Source: Vreelandella glaciei
Lineage (GTDB): Bacteria; Pseudomonadota; Gammaproteobacteria; Pseudomonadales; Halomonadaceae
DNA length: 64,000 bases
Direction: 5' to 3'
Assembly: GCF_013415125.1 (NCBI RefSeq)
Contig: NZ_JACCDE010000018.1
Span: 1-64,000 of the forward strand
A program made the position numbers and the translations under genes. Under the pieces are notes generated by a model that saw nothing but the letters and a program-made list of their open reading frames with translations, had not been told where the DNA came from and searched no databases. Positions 16,547-25,610 of this stretch are shown here, piece after piece. Position 1 is the stretch's first letter. Each line of letters begins with the position of its first letter.

Positions 16547-17020
16547 ATGGAGCAAATCACCTTGACTACGCCTACCGTCACGAGCGGTATTACTGCCAGC
16601 GAACTCTATAAGTTAGTCAGCCAGCCAGCATCCGCCAGCAGCGAAAACACGCCCGTTGAGTGGCCCGAAGCGACCATTAGACTGGATGAGGCGAATCAGA
16701 CGCTGATCTGGGAGCTCAACGACTACGGCAACTTGCCGATTACCCTCTCGCGCAGCGAAAATGAGTGGATCGCGATGGCGCCCATTGTGTCCGTCGACAG
16801 CGTCAAAAACAGCGCCGAACTTAACGAAGTGCTGCTGCGCCAGGGCATCTCGTTACCGCTGGCCTCTGTGGGTATTGTCGAGATCGACGGGCACGACTTT
16901 TATGTGGCATACGGACAGCTGTTTGGCGACTCCAAGCTTGAATCCATTTGCGCTGAGCTGCACGCCACGGCCAGTGCGGCCATGGACGTCGCCGAACTGA
17001 TACAAACGCACTTCGCCTAA
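16547..17020 (+). CDS. yjfI: YjfI-like DUF2170 protein
   Basis: A 157-residue soluble, acidic protein of the DUF2170 (YjfI) family, with no signal peptide or membrane segment. The first gene of a six-gene set with the same order as E. coli yjfIJKLMC. The start is not certain. The ATG at 16547 has only a weak ribosome site. A TTG at 16562 has GGAG nine bases upstream and would remove five residues. An inverted repeat GTTAAG/CTTAAC at 16521-16541 lies directly before the gene. Molecular function is unknown; the constant link with a PspA-family protein suggests a partner or regulator of it. Confidence 0.85.
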   Translation: MEQITLTTPTVTSGITASELYKLVSQPASASSENTPVEWPEATIRLDEANQTLIWELNDYGNLPITLSRSENEWIAMAPIVSVDSVKNSAELNEVLLRQGISLPLASVGIVEIDGHDFYVAYGQLFGDSKLESICAELHATASAAMDVAELIQTHFA

Positions 17021-17103
17021 CGTTTACCCATTGTTCGTCTATTATCCAAATCACCGTTATCAATTAGTGTCACCTCTCAGGTGACGTATAAGCGAGATTA
17101 TTT

Positions 17104-17799
17104 ATGTTAAGCAAAATCATGACCGCCCTGCGTGGCAAAGCGACTGAAACCGGTCAAACAGTGGTAGATTCCCAGGCACTGCGCATTTTAGACCAGGAAA
17201 TCCGCGACTCAGAAAATCACCTGAGCCAGTCTAAAACGGAACTGACCCGCCTGATGGGCCAGCGCCAGCTGAACAGCAATAAAGCCGACACGCTGGAAAG
17301 CAAAATCGCCGAGCTGGAAAAAAGTGCCGAAGCCGCGCTGGATAAAGGCGAGGAAGCGCTTGCAGTAGAGGTGGCTGAACGCATGGTCGCGCTGCAGGAT
17401 GACCTGGAAGCAGAGCGTGCGATTGTCAGCGAGTACGATGCCAGCATCGAAAAACTGCGCAGTGCCATTCGCGGTACCGATAACCAGCTTCGCCAGCTCA
17501 AGCAGCAGGTCAGCGTGGTGAAAGCCACCGAGTCAGCACAAAAAGCCCAATCTGCCGTCGCGTCTCGCCACTCAGGCCAGAACAGTGCGATGAGCAGCGC
17601 CATGGAGTCTCTGGAGCGCATCAAAGAGCGTCAGCAGCTTAATTCGGCGCAAATGCAGGCCGCTGACGATATGGCCGCTGAAGAGAGCGGTAGTTCGCTG
17701 GAAGCCCGCCTCAAAGCAGCCGGCGTGGGTGGCCAGGAGCGCAAGGCAGACGACGTGTTAGCACGCCTGAAAGCGAAGAAAAATGCCACACAGGAATAA
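17104..17799 (+). CDS. yjfJ: PspA/IM30-family protein (YjfJ)
   Basis: A 231-residue, almost entirely helical coiled-coil protein. The stretch from about 25 to 180 holds heptad-rich segments such as LTRLMGQRQLNSNKADTLES and ALAVEVAERMVALQDDLEAE, as in PspA/Vipp1. PspA-type proteins polymerise on the inner face of the cytoplasmic membrane and protect it under stress. The C-terminus, LEARLKAAGVGGQERKADDV, is a conserved tail of the YjfJ subgroup. Its neighbours encode a DUF350 membrane protein and a lipoprotein, consistent with a membrane-linked assembly. Confidence 0.88.
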   Translation: MLSKIMTALRGKATETGQTVVDSQALRILDQEIRDSENHLSQSKTELTRLMGQRQLNSNKADTLESKIAELEKSAEAALDKGEEALAVEVAERMVALQDDLEAERAIVSEYDASIEKLRSAIRGTDNQLRQLKQQVSVVKATESAQKAQSAVASRHSGQNSAMSSAMESLERIKERQQLNSAQMQAADDMAAEESGSSLEARLKAAGVGGQERKADDVLARLKAKKNATQE

Positions 17800-17844
17800 G
17801 CGTTAAGAGCAAGTCAGCGTTTAAATTTATTAGGGAGCCAGGCC

Positions 17845-18567
17845 ATGTTTAACACCCTCAAGGCACTTTTTCGCGCTACCACGGAGAAGGCGCCCGAGCC
17901 GAATACAGGCCGCCCGGTGGCCGCGGGCCTGCCTATGGGCATCAGCCAGGAAGACCTTGAGGGCCTGCGCCTGGATGGGCGCGTGAATATTAAGCTGATC
18001 GGCCTGCGTGCCCATCCCGATGCGCTGTTTCGCTGGAACGACGATGACTACCATCATATTGCCGCCGTGGGGCACGTCGACCTTGGTCAAGGAGCCCACC
18101 TAGTGCGCTTCTATCTGGATAACGACACATGGCTGCAGGCCAACATTGAAAACGGTCAGGTGCTTGAATATAAGCTGTTCGACTTTTACCGTGTTGCCCA
18201 TCTCTCGGATGCCGAATTTGATAATTTGATCAACGGTGAAGATAAGCAGCCCGACAGCATCGGCGCCCAAACCATCGCGCTCACCTCAACCACTGAGGAA
18301 GCGCGCACTTGCACCTATCAGCGAGTGTGGGGGAATGGCGACAGCCTGTGGTCGCCGCCGGTGGTGTTCGAAGAGCAGGTAATGACCACCGAGAGCGTGT
18401 CAGCCCGCCATGTGGCCCACCATGCAATGCTCTATGAGCGTACCATCGAAGGCGCTGAGCGTATGGAATACTTACTGCTGAGCGCAGAAAGCGATGGCGA
18501 AGGCAGCTTTATGGTGGTGCACAACGTGGGGGTAGATGTGGCCTCCGTCGATATTGACGCTATGTAA
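17845..18567 (+). CDS. yjfK: YjfK-like DUF2491 protein
   Basis: A 240-residue cytoplasmic protein of the DUF2491 (YjfK) family. It has no transmembrane segment. The N-terminal ~30 residues look disordered, then GLPMGISQEDLEGLRLDGRV starts the conserved domain, which appears beta-rich with many aromatic and acidic residues. GGGAG precedes the ATG. It is linked only by gene order with the PspA-family and DUF350 genes. No enzymatic motif is visible to me. Confidence 0.83.
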   Translation: MFNTLKALFRATTEKAPEPNTGRPVAAGLPMGISQEDLEGLRLDGRVNIKLIGLRAHPDALFRWNDDDYHHIAAVGHVDLGQGAHLVRFYLDNDTWLQANIENGQVLEYKLFDFYRVAHLSDAEFDNLINGEDKQPDSIGAQTIALTSTTEEARTCTYQRVWGNGDSLWSPPVVFEEQVMTTESVSARHVAHHAMLYERTIEGAERMEYLLLSAESDGEGSFMVVHNVGVDVASVDIDAM

Positions 18568-18622
18568 TCATTACCACCGTTTTTTAAATACGTTTTACCT
18601 ACTACAAAAGGAAACCGCCACC

Positions 18623-19036
18623 ATGGTGAACTACCTGTACGGCTTGCCATCCTTTATCGCCTATCTAGTCACGGCGATCGTACTGCTCGCCGCCTTTATG
18701 TACTGCTACAGCCGCATTACTCCGCACCACGAGTGGACGCTGATTCGCGAAGGTAACGCAGCCGCCGCCTCTGCCTACGGCGGCTCGATTCTGGGTTTTA
18801 CGATTCCGCTTTACAGCGCGATGGCACACTCAATCAATTTTATCGATTTTGTACTCTGGGGCGTCGTCGCCTTTATTGTTCAGTTGGCCACCTTCTTCGC
18901 GGTTAAGCTGTTTCTGCGTAAACAGGGCGAAAGCCTGTCTCAACACATCACCGAAGGTCACCAGGCCTACGGCATTTTGATGGCCAGCGTGGCCGTGGCA
19001 GTCGGCTTACTCAACGCCGCTTCGATGACGTGGTAA
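18623..19036 (+). CDS. yjfL: DUF350 inner membrane protein (YjfL)
   Basis: A 137-residue protein with four predicted membrane helices forming the duplicated DUF350 fold. Each half has a two-helix unit; charged residues such as REGNAAAASAYGGSILGF lie in the conserved mid region. The open frame runs 29 codons further upstream into the preceding gene, but AAAGGAAA lies before the ATG at 18623. DUF350 proteins recur next to ATP-grasp enzymes of the glutathionylspermidine synthase group and to PspA-family proteins, as here. Confidence 0.87.
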   Translation: MVNYLYGLPSFIAYLVTAIVLLAAFMYCYSRITPHHEWTLIREGNAAAASAYGGSILGFTIPLYSAMAHSINFIDFVLWGVVAFIVQLATFFAVKLFLRKQGESLSQHITEGHQAYGILMASVAVAVGLLNAASMTW

Positions 19037-19050
19037 AGGAGAAAGCCTGC

Positions 19051-19659
19051 ATGTCTAAACACGATCACACCCCTCATTTGCCACGCCGCAAGCGCAGCGG
19101 GCGCTTGTCATTAGCGATGATGGGCGCTAGCGCCTTTGGTCTTACTGCCTGTGGCCAACCGCCCCAGGAAGAGCAAATCACCGAGATCGAATTTGACGAG
19201 CCACGCAGCTTTGAAAGTGTCGAAGCCTGCGTCGCTGAAAATGTCTATACCCGTAGCGCCTGTGAAGATGCCTACGAAGCGTCCTTGGAAGCGGTGCCGC
19301 GTTATAGCACCCTGGAAGAGTGCGAAGCTGAGAATGGTGAAGGCGCTTGCACCGCGCCAACCGAAGAACAGTCACAAGCGGCGACGGGTAGCACCGGTGG
19401 TAGTTGGTTTATGCCCGCCATGATGGGTTATATGGTCGGCAGCATGATGTCCAACACCAACCGTGGACGCTCCTTCGAGCGGGTTTACCAAGAGCCGGTT
19501 TACCGCAATCGTCAAAACCAGGGCAACTGGAACACCGCTACCAATCAGGCGACCCAGCGCGTCACCCAGCGTAATGATGCAATGCGCAGCTCAGTGGCAA
19601 CCTCTCAGCGCCGTGGCTTTGGCTCGCGCTCTTCTGCCCGCGGCGGTTGGGGCTCCTAA
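19051..19659 (+). CDS. yjfM: DUF1190 lipoprotein (YjfM/YgiB type)
   Basis: A 202-residue DUF1190 protein. Residues 1-30 are a lipoprotein signal with lipobox-like FGLTAC, so the mature protein is probably anchored in a membrane through Cys. The middle carries three Cys-bearing repeats (SVEACVAENVYTRSACEDAY, then LEECEAENGEGAC). The C-terminal half is low complexity, rich in Gly, Ser, Gln, Asn and Arg, with MMGYMVGSMMSNTNRGRSF. AAAGGAG precedes the ATG at 19051. The disordered tail beyond the membrane may be the target of the neighbouring ATP-grasp enzyme; this is inference. Confidence 0.85.
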   Translation: MSKHDHTPHLPRRKRSGRLSLAMMGASAFGLTACGQPPQEEQITEIEFDEPRSFESVEACVAENVYTRSACEDAYEASLEAVPRYSTLEECEAENGEGACTAPTEEQSQAATGSTGGSWFMPAMMGYMVGSMMSNTNRGRSFERVYQEPVYRNRQNQGNWNTATNQATQRVTQRNDAMRSSVATSQRRGFGSRSSARGGWGS

Positions 19660-19678
19660 CCCCTAGGCAAACATTACT

Positions 19679-20845
19679 ATGCTGCGAATCGATATCCCTG
19701 AACGAAGCAACTGGAAAGCCCTCGCTCACGAGCTGGGCTTTCATTTTCATACCATCGACGGGGAGCCTTACTGGAAAGAGGACGCCTACTACCAGTTCAC
19801 CCTCGAGCAGGTAGAGCGTGATATTGAAGGCCCTACCGAGGCAGTGCATGAGATGTGCATGGAGCTGGTGGATAAGGTCTGCCACTCCAATGCGCTTATG
19901 CAGCGTTTGGCGCTGCCCGAACATATGTGGGACAGCATCCACAACTCCTGGAAGTCGGGTCAGCCGCACCTCTATGGACGAATGGATTTTGCCTATTCAG
20001 GCGATGGCCCGGCGAAACTGTTGGAGCTCAACTACGACACCCCTACCTCGCTCTACGAAGCGGGCTTTTTTCAGTGGGTATGGCTTGAGCAGGCCATTGC
20101 CCAGGGCATCCTGCCCCGCCATGCGGATCAGTACAACTCGATTCAAGAGCGCCTGCTCAATGCCATGGCGCACCTTGGTGACCGCATAGAAGCGCGAACG
20201 CTCTACTTCTCCTGCATCAAAGATAACCCCGAAGAGCGTGCCACCGTGCACTACTTACAGGATGTCGCGGTACAGGCCGGTCTTAACGCGCCGTTTATCT
20301 ACACCGAAGATATTGGCCTGCGCCCTGGGGCTGAGCACTTTGTAGACTTGGATAACCAGCCCATCCACGCGCTGTTCAAACTCTACCCCTGGGAAGAGAT
20401 GGCCGACGATGCGTTTGGCGAGTATATCCCGCAGCTAAACACCCACTGGTTTGAGCCGCCCTGGAAAGCGATTCTCTCTAATAAGGGAATTCTGCCCCTG
20501 CTATGGGAGCACTTTAAGGGCCACCCCAATCTGCTACCGGCGTTTTTCGAGGATGCCAATAGCCCGCCGCTGCCAGCAGGCTGGGTGCGCAAACCGTTTT
20601 TTTCCCGGGAAGGCAGTAACGTAGAACTGATCACCCCCGCCGGGCAACAAGAAGCCGTTGATGGCCCCTATACCGACAGCCCATGGATTCGTCAGGCGTA
20701 CCACCCCATGCCGCGCTTTGGTAACAATCACGCCTTAATTGGCAGTTGGGTGGTGGGTGACCGCGCTTGCGGTATGGGCATTCGCGAAGACGTTGGCCGC
20801 ATCACCAAAGACTCTTCCTGCTTTGTGCCCCACGCGATTGTCTAA
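19679..20845 (+). CDS. yjfC: Glutathionylspermidine synthase-like ATP-grasp ligase (YjfC)
   Basis: A 388-residue ATP-grasp enzyme matching the C-terminal synthetase half of glutathionylspermidine synthase. The N-terminal CHAP amidase half is missing. Visible family motifs are LLELNYDTPTSLYEAGFFQW near residue 115, FSCIKDNPEERATVHYLQD near residue 180, RKPFFSREGSNVEL near residue 305 and GSWVVGDRACGMGIRED near residue 355. It probably forms an amide bond between a carboxylate and an amine, but glutathione and spermidine need not be the substrates. Only a weak ribosome site is seen. It is the last gene of the yjf set, ahead of the terminator at 20933. Confidence 0.85.
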   Translation: MLRIDIPERSNWKALAHELGFHFHTIDGEPYWKEDAYYQFTLEQVERDIEGPTEAVHEMCMELVDKVCHSNALMQRLALPEHMWDSIHNSWKSGQPHLYGRMDFAYSGDGPAKLLELNYDTPTSLYEAGFFQWVWLEQAIAQGILPRHADQYNSIQERLLNAMAHLGDRIEARTLYFSCIKDNPEERATVHYLQDVAVQAGLNAPFIYTEDIGLRPGAEHFVDLDNQPIHALFKLYPWEEMADDAFGEYIPQLNTHWFEPPWKAILSNKGILPLLWEHFKGHPNLLPAFFEDANSPPLPAGWVRKPFFSREGSNVELITPAGQQEAVDGPYTDSPWIRQAYHPMPRFGNNHALIGSWVVGDRACGMGIREDVGRITKDSSCFVPHAIV

Positions 20846-20932
20846 ACAGACGCACCAAATTCCACTTATTAGCGCTGGACATTGCTCCCTAAAAAAGCTG
20901 AAATCATCCGTACTACTTTAAGTATTACTTTC

Positions 20933-20965
20933 GTGAGCAGAGGGGCATCACCCCTTCACTTTTTT
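20933..20965 (+). terminator. Terminator after the yjf set
   Basis: GTGA at 20933-20936 and TCAC at 20956-20959 flank a perfect AGGGG/CCCCT stem with loop CATCA, followed by six T. A further short inverted repeat CTAGG/CCTAG at 20995-21013 lies in the leader of the next gene and has no assigned role. Confidence 0.82.
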
Positions 20966-21062
20966 ATCCTGAATATTACCCAACAGCATTAACACTAGGG
21001 TTTGAAAGCCTAGATGTCGTTGCGTCTTCAGGGCCACCGTTTACTTTGGAGCAACGGCGAAC

Positions 21063-23105
21063 ATGATGGCGCGCTGGAAATCCCTACCTTTACGGCTTCG
21101 GCTATTTCTCTCCTTTGGGACGGTCTTAGCGCTCGCAATGCTCCTGGCGCTCTATCTTCAAGCGCGTACCCACAGCCAAGCACAGCTGAACAACCTGCTT
21201 AATCAAGAGCTACCGGCACAGGTTGAAGGGCTAGCAGCACATGTGAACCTTAACCTTAGCCAGGATCTAGCCATTTCCGAAAGCCTGGCCAATAGCTATT
21301 TTATTGAGCAGTGGGTGCGCGACGGTCTGCCTGAAGAGCGACAAAACGACATTACCCGCTACCTTGAGCGCCTTATGGAGCAGTTAGACACCGAACTGCT
21401 GTTTATCGCCGCTCAATACCGGGGGCGTGGCTACTATTTTCAATTGCGCGATGGCGAATTTCTGCAGCGTGTTATTCAGCCCCCCGGCAGCGAAGATGAC
21501 TGGTACTACCACTTTACTGACAGCGGCAACGCTTATGAGCTAAATTTAGATAGCGACACCTTTTCACCCGATGATGCCTTTGTGTACGTCAATTATCGCA
21601 GCGCGGTAAATGCGACCAACGGTCGACCGCTAGTGGTGGCCGGCGCGGGGCTTGATCTCTCCCAAATGGCCAGCTTAATTGATGACTTTCGCTTAGGTGA
21701 CACCGGCCACGCTTCGCTGCTCAGCGCTGAAGGCGAGCTGCTCGTTCGCAGTGGTGGAAATATTCGTAGTGATGAAACAGCGCCTATTGGCGGGACAGCG
21801 GTGGAGTCCTTAACAGAGCAATCGGCCCAGCGTCTGCTGCGTGATGAACGGCTCCAGGTACAAGAGATTGAGCGCGACGGCCAAATTTTCCTGATTAACA
21901 CACGCTGGCTGCCCGAACTGCAGCGCTACCTGATGGTGGAAGTCGATAAAGAGGCGTATCTGGCGTCCACCCGTGAGCGCTTCCTGGAGTCCAGCGGTAT
22001 AGGCCTGCTCATTTTGCTCGTCGGGTTACTGGTGCTCTACCCGCTGACCGGCAGACTCATCCGCCCACTGATTGATTTCCAGCGCCAGTTGAAAGATATC
22101 ACCCTCAGCCTGGACCTTTCGCGGCGGGTCAGCACCGACGACAAAGCAGAGCTTGGCGACTTAGCGGATCAAACCAACGAGCTCCTTGAGCGCCTCTCCC
22201 GCGCGATTGCGGCGGTGGCCAAGAACGCTCAGGCGCTAACCCAAGTCGCCGACCGGCTCGCGAAAACGGCCGGGCTTTCCGGTGTGCACGGCAGTGATAT
22301 TGACCAGGAAGCGAGCCAAACCATGGCCGCAGCGGTTGAGGAGATGGCCTCTTCGGTGGCTGAAATCACCTCCACCATGGAAGAACTCTCAACCTCATCA
22401 ACCCAAATTGCCGACCACTCCCAATCAGTGGTCGACGTTGCCAACCAGACGCTGGAACGCAGCCGAAAAGGCAGTTCGGCTATGCAGCTGCTACAGTCAA
22501 AAATGCAGGATATCCGCAGCGACAGCGAGCAGAGCCTGACCGAGATCATGACGCTGGGGGCGAAATCCAAACAGATTAACAAAGTCATGGAATTGATCAA
22601 CACCCTGGCCGCCCAGACCAAACTGATCGCCTTTAATGCTGCCTTGGAAGCCTCTAGCGCAGGGGAGTCGGGGCGACGCTTTTCCGTCGTTGCCAGCGAG
22701 ATACGCCGTCTTGCTGACAGCGTGACCGACTCTACCCAAGAGATTGAAGCACATACCGATGATATTCAGACAGCGATTAATCGCTTGGTGGTGGCCTCTG
22801 AAAAAGGCGCCTCCTCCATCGAGCAGGGCGTTGAAGCCAGCATGAGTACCGCCCAGGACCTGGAGGCACTGCTAAAGGCGGCGAGTCAAACCAGCAGCGC
22901 GGCCCAACAGATATCGCTGTCTACTCAGCAGCAAAAAACCGCCAGTAGCCAGGTGGTGATGGCGCTGCGTGATATTGATACGGCCAGTTCACGCAACGCA
23001 CACTCGGTGCGCAGCATTACCGACATCAGCCAGGACATGATCCATATGTCGGCTGAGCTTAACGCGCTGGTGCAGGAGTTCACCCTAACAAATAAAGACC
23101 GCTGA
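21063..23105 (+). CDS. wspA: WspA-like methyl-accepting chemotaxis protein
   Basis: A 680-residue membrane receptor. TM1 is at about 12-32, a periplasmic dCache-like sensor spans about 33-305, TM2 about 308-328, HAMP follows, and the signalling hairpin covers about 400-670. The tip sequence LIAFNAALEASSAGESGRRF, followed by EIRRLADSVTDSTQEIE, strongly resembles WspA-type receptors, which answer surface contact or cell-envelope stress rather than gradients. GGAG lies 11 bases before the ATG. It heads an eight-gene chemosensory operon whose output is a diguanylate cyclase. Confidence 0.85.
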   Translation: MMARWKSLPLRLRLFLSFGTVLALAMLLALYLQARTHSQAQLNNLLNQELPAQVEGLAAHVNLNLSQDLAISESLANSYFIEQWVRDGLPEERQNDITRYLERLMEQLDTELLFIAAQYRGRGYYFQLRDGEFLQRVIQPPGSEDDWYYHFTDSGNAYELNLDSDTFSPDDAFVYVNYRSAVNATNGRPLVVAGAGLDLSQMASLIDDFRLGDTGHASLLSAEGELLVRSGGNIRSDETAPIGGTAVESLTEQSAQRLLRDERLQVQEIERDGQIFLINTRWLPELQRYLMVEVDKEAYLASTRERFLESSGIGLLILLVGLLVLYPLTGRLIRPLIDFQRQLKDITLSLDLSRRVSTDDKAELGDLADQTNELLERLSRAIAAVAKNAQALTQVADRLAKTAGLSGVHGSDIDQEASQTMAAAVEEMASSVAEITSTMEELSTSSTQIADHSQSVVDVANQTLERSRKGSSAMQLLQSKMQDIRSDSEQSLTEIMTLGAKSKQINKVMELINTLAAQTKLIAFNAALEASSAGESGRRFSVVASEIRRLADSVTDSTQEIEAHTDDIQTAINRLVVASEKGASSIEQGVEASMSTAQDLEALLKAASQTSSAAQQISLSTQQQKTASSQVVMALRDIDTASSRNAHSVRSITDISQDMIHMSAELNALVQEFTLTNKDR

Positions 23106-23117
23106 TAAGGATACCGG

Positions 23118-24185
23118 ATGAGTGTAATTCGGGTAGTCATTACCGACGACAGCCAAGTAGCCCGCGACGTGCTACGCGATATCCTCAGCCGAGACGATGA
23201 TATTGAGATCGTGGGTGAAGCCACTAACGGCCGCGAAGCGGTGGAGCTGGCCAAACGCCTTGCGCCACAGCTGATCACCATGGATCTCAACATGCCGGTG
23301 ATGGATGGCCTAAGCGCTATCGAAGAGATCATGTACAGCAAAGGCGTGCCCATCCTGGTGATTAGCGACCGCTCCGATGCGCAAACGGCCTATCAAGCCC
23401 TTGAGGTGGGCGCGCTGGAAGTGATGCCTAAACCCGCATTGGAAGGGGCCGATGCAGAGCGCCTTTTGGAGCGGGTGCGCCTGCTCGCCGGTGTTGCGGT
23501 GATCACTCGCCTGCGGCGGCGCGTTACAACGCCCGCGCCCCTACTCGCCCTACCAACCCTGCCAGCTACCCCAGGTGGGGTACCGCGGGATTTCCAACAC
23601 GTGGTCGCGATCGCATGCTCAACCGGTGGGCCGCAAGCCTTAGTGCGTCTGTTGCGCACGCTACCTGCCGGGTTTCCAGCACCTATTGTGATCGCCCAGC
23701 ACATCAGTCATGGGTTTATCGATGGCATGGCGCAATGGCTGGCATCGCTGTGTGCCATGCCGGTGAGTGTTGGCCAAAAGGGTGAGCAGCTGCGCCCTGG
23801 GCATATTTACTTATCGCCGTCAGAAAGCGACTTATGTGTGACGCCACGCCATCGCTTCCAGCTTCAGTCCAGCCCCGAAAACTCACTTTACCACCCCAGC
23901 TGCGATGTACTGTTGCAAAGCGTCGCCGAGGTCTATGGCAGTGATGCGATTGGTATTATTTTGACCGGTATGGGCCGCGATGGCGTTAATGGCATGCGGG
24001 CTATTTATCAGGCAGGCGGTATTACTTTCGCACAAGATGAAACCAGTTCAGTAATTTACGGCATGAATCAGGAAGCCGTCAAAGCCGGTGTCATACAGTA
24101 TGTATTACCCCTTGATAGCCTTCCGGATCGACTGCTGCGCGATGTGCGTGGCTACTCATATAGCCGGCCGGGGCCTCTGGCATGA
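23118..24185 (+). CDS. wspF: CheB/WspF-type protein-glutamate methylesterase
   Basis: A 355-residue receptor methylesterase. N-terminal receiver residues about 4-120 have VITDDSQ, LITMDLNMPVMDG (phospho-Asp) and the conserved lysine in EVMPKPAL. The C-terminal esterase has the catalytic triad candidates Ser168 in CSTGGP, His in IAQHISHGF and Asp in LTGMGRDGVNG. In Wsp pathways this enzyme resets the receptor and loss of it locks the pathway on. It overlaps the CheR gene by 4 bp. Confidence 0.92.
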   Translation: MSVIRVVITDDSQVARDVLRDILSRDDDIEIVGEATNGREAVELAKRLAPQLITMDLNMPVMDGLSAIEEIMYSKGVPILVISDRSDAQTAYQALEVGALEVMPKPALEGADAERLLERVRLLAGVAVITRLRRRVTTPAPLLALPTLPATPGGVPRDFQHVVAIACSTGGPQALVRLLRTLPAGFPAPIVIAQHISHGFIDGMAQWLASLCAMPVSVGQKGEQLRPGHIYLSPSESDLCVTPRHRFQLQSSPENSLYHPSCDVLLQSVAEVYGSDAIGIILTGMGRDGVNGMRAIYQAGGITFAQDETSSVIYGMNQEAVKAGVIQYVLPLDSLPDRLLRDVRGYSYSRPGPLA

Positions 24186-25609
24186 GCGCATTGGCCCCCT
24201 TTAAAGCCTTGGTGCATCAACGTTGTGGTTTACACCTTGAGGGCTTAGCCGAAGCCCGGCTATTCCGGGCGGTGGCCAGCTTACAAGCCTCCACGGGGCT
24301 AACCGGCACCACCCAGCTCCTCGGGCAATTACGCCGCGACCCGGCGCTATTCGATCAATTTGTCAGCCAGCTAACGGTCAATGAAACCTATTTTTGTCGC
24401 GAGCCAGATGCTCTGAACTGGTTGGTCAGCACCTACCTGCCCGAGCGTTTAGCGGCAGAGCAACCGCCGCTCTCTATCTTCAGCGCAGGCTGTTCATCCG
24501 GCGAAGAGCCCTATAGCGTGGCGATGATGCTGTTCGAGCGCTTTGGCGAGCGGGCCAAAGCGTTGTTCACCCTCACCGGCGGCGACCTGGATCACCAAGT
24601 CCTTACCAAGGCGCGCCAAGCGGTGTATGGGGGCATGGCGTTTCGCGCGCTCTCTCCCGACTTTAAAGCGCGTTACTTTAGCCCCTACCAGGGCCGCTAC
24701 AAGCTTCACGAATCTTTGCGTCAGTGGGTAACCTTTCGCCCATTTAATCTATTAAACGCCGATGAGAGCAGTGCAGGCGGCCCCTTTGATGTAATTCTTT
24801 TTCGCAATGTGTCGATCTACTTTGACCAGCAGACGCGGCGCCGTATTCATCAGCAGCTTGGCCAGTTGCTGGCCCCGAACGGCATTTTACTCTGCGGCGT
24901 CACCGAAACCTTGGGTAACGATCTCGGTGTTTTCGAACTGGTCGAAGCCCAGGGCGTATTTTACTTTCGCCATGCAGAGCAACCCGCGGCAGTGCCAGCG
25001 GCTCCCCTTCAGCCTGTCTTGCCCACGATGGGCACCAAAGCTGATGAAAGTATCAACGACGGTGAGGGCGCAAATAAAAAGCTAGCGTTAGCCAGCAGCG
25101 CTGATTTAGCGCCCGAGGCCCCACTTGAGCCCGCAGCGGAAAATGAACGACTTGACAGCATTACCCAGCAACTGCACACCGCCCATCAGTTGCTCGATCA
25201 AAACGCCTTTAACGACGCCGCTGCAATGCTAGAAGCGCTGCTTAAGCACCAGCCGTGGTTGATCGACGCGCTAGTACTGGCCGGGCTGGTCGCCCGTTGG
25301 CAGCAGCAGCCCAATCAGGCCTACGACTATTTTAAGCGGGCCATTTACGTTGCGCCGGAGTGTTGGCCCGCGCACTTCTATTTAGCTGAACTTTATCGCC
25401 AGGGTGAACTGACCGACGAGCCATTACAGCGCAAACAGCGCTATGCCGCGGTGGTGCGTTTGCTGACCACCGTGCCCACCTCAAATGGTGGGCTAGACAC
25501 GATCGCCCCGCCGTTACCGCCAGGCGATGCGCGCTTTCTAGCCGAACGTTATCTAAAAGCGGCCAACACCACACTGGCATCGACCAGTACCACACAGGGA
25601 GTGGGTTAA
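24182..25609 (+). CDS. wspC: CheR/WspC-type receptor methyltransferase with TPR tail
   Basis: A 475-residue protein. Residues about 1-265 form CheR with the S-adenosylmethionine-binding ISIFSAGCSSGEEPYSVAMM (ending near residue 115) and FDVILFRNVSIYFD near residue 200. A linker rich in Ala, Pro and Glu covers about 270-320. The last 150 residues carry TPR-like repeats (AHQLLDQNAFNDAAAMLEAL, then QQQPNQAYDYFKRAIYVAPE). CheR fused to TPR is the hallmark of WspC. The start overlaps cheB at ATGA. Confidence 0.9.
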   Translation: MSALAPFKALVHQRCGLHLEGLAEARLFRAVASLQASTGLTGTTQLLGQLRRDPALFDQFVSQLTVNETYFCREPDALNWLVSTYLPERLAAEQPPLSIFSAGCSSGEEPYSVAMMLFERFGERAKALFTLTGGDLDHQVLTKARQAVYGGMAFRALSPDFKARYFSPYQGRYKLHESLRQWVTFRPFNLLNADESSAGGPFDVILFRNVSIYFDQQTRRRIHQQLGQLLAPNGILLCGVTETLGNDLGVFELVEAQGVFYFRHAEQPAAVPAAPLQPVLPTMGTKADESINDGEGANKKLALASSADLAPEAPLEPAAENERLDSITQQLHTAHQLLDQNAFNDAAAMLEALLKHQPWLIDALVLAGLVARWQQQPNQAYDYFKRAIYVAPECWPAHFYLAELYRQGELTDEPLQRKQRYAAVVRLLTTVPTSNGGLDTIAPPLPPGDARFLAERYLKAANTTLASTSTTQGVG

Positions 25610-25610
25610 T

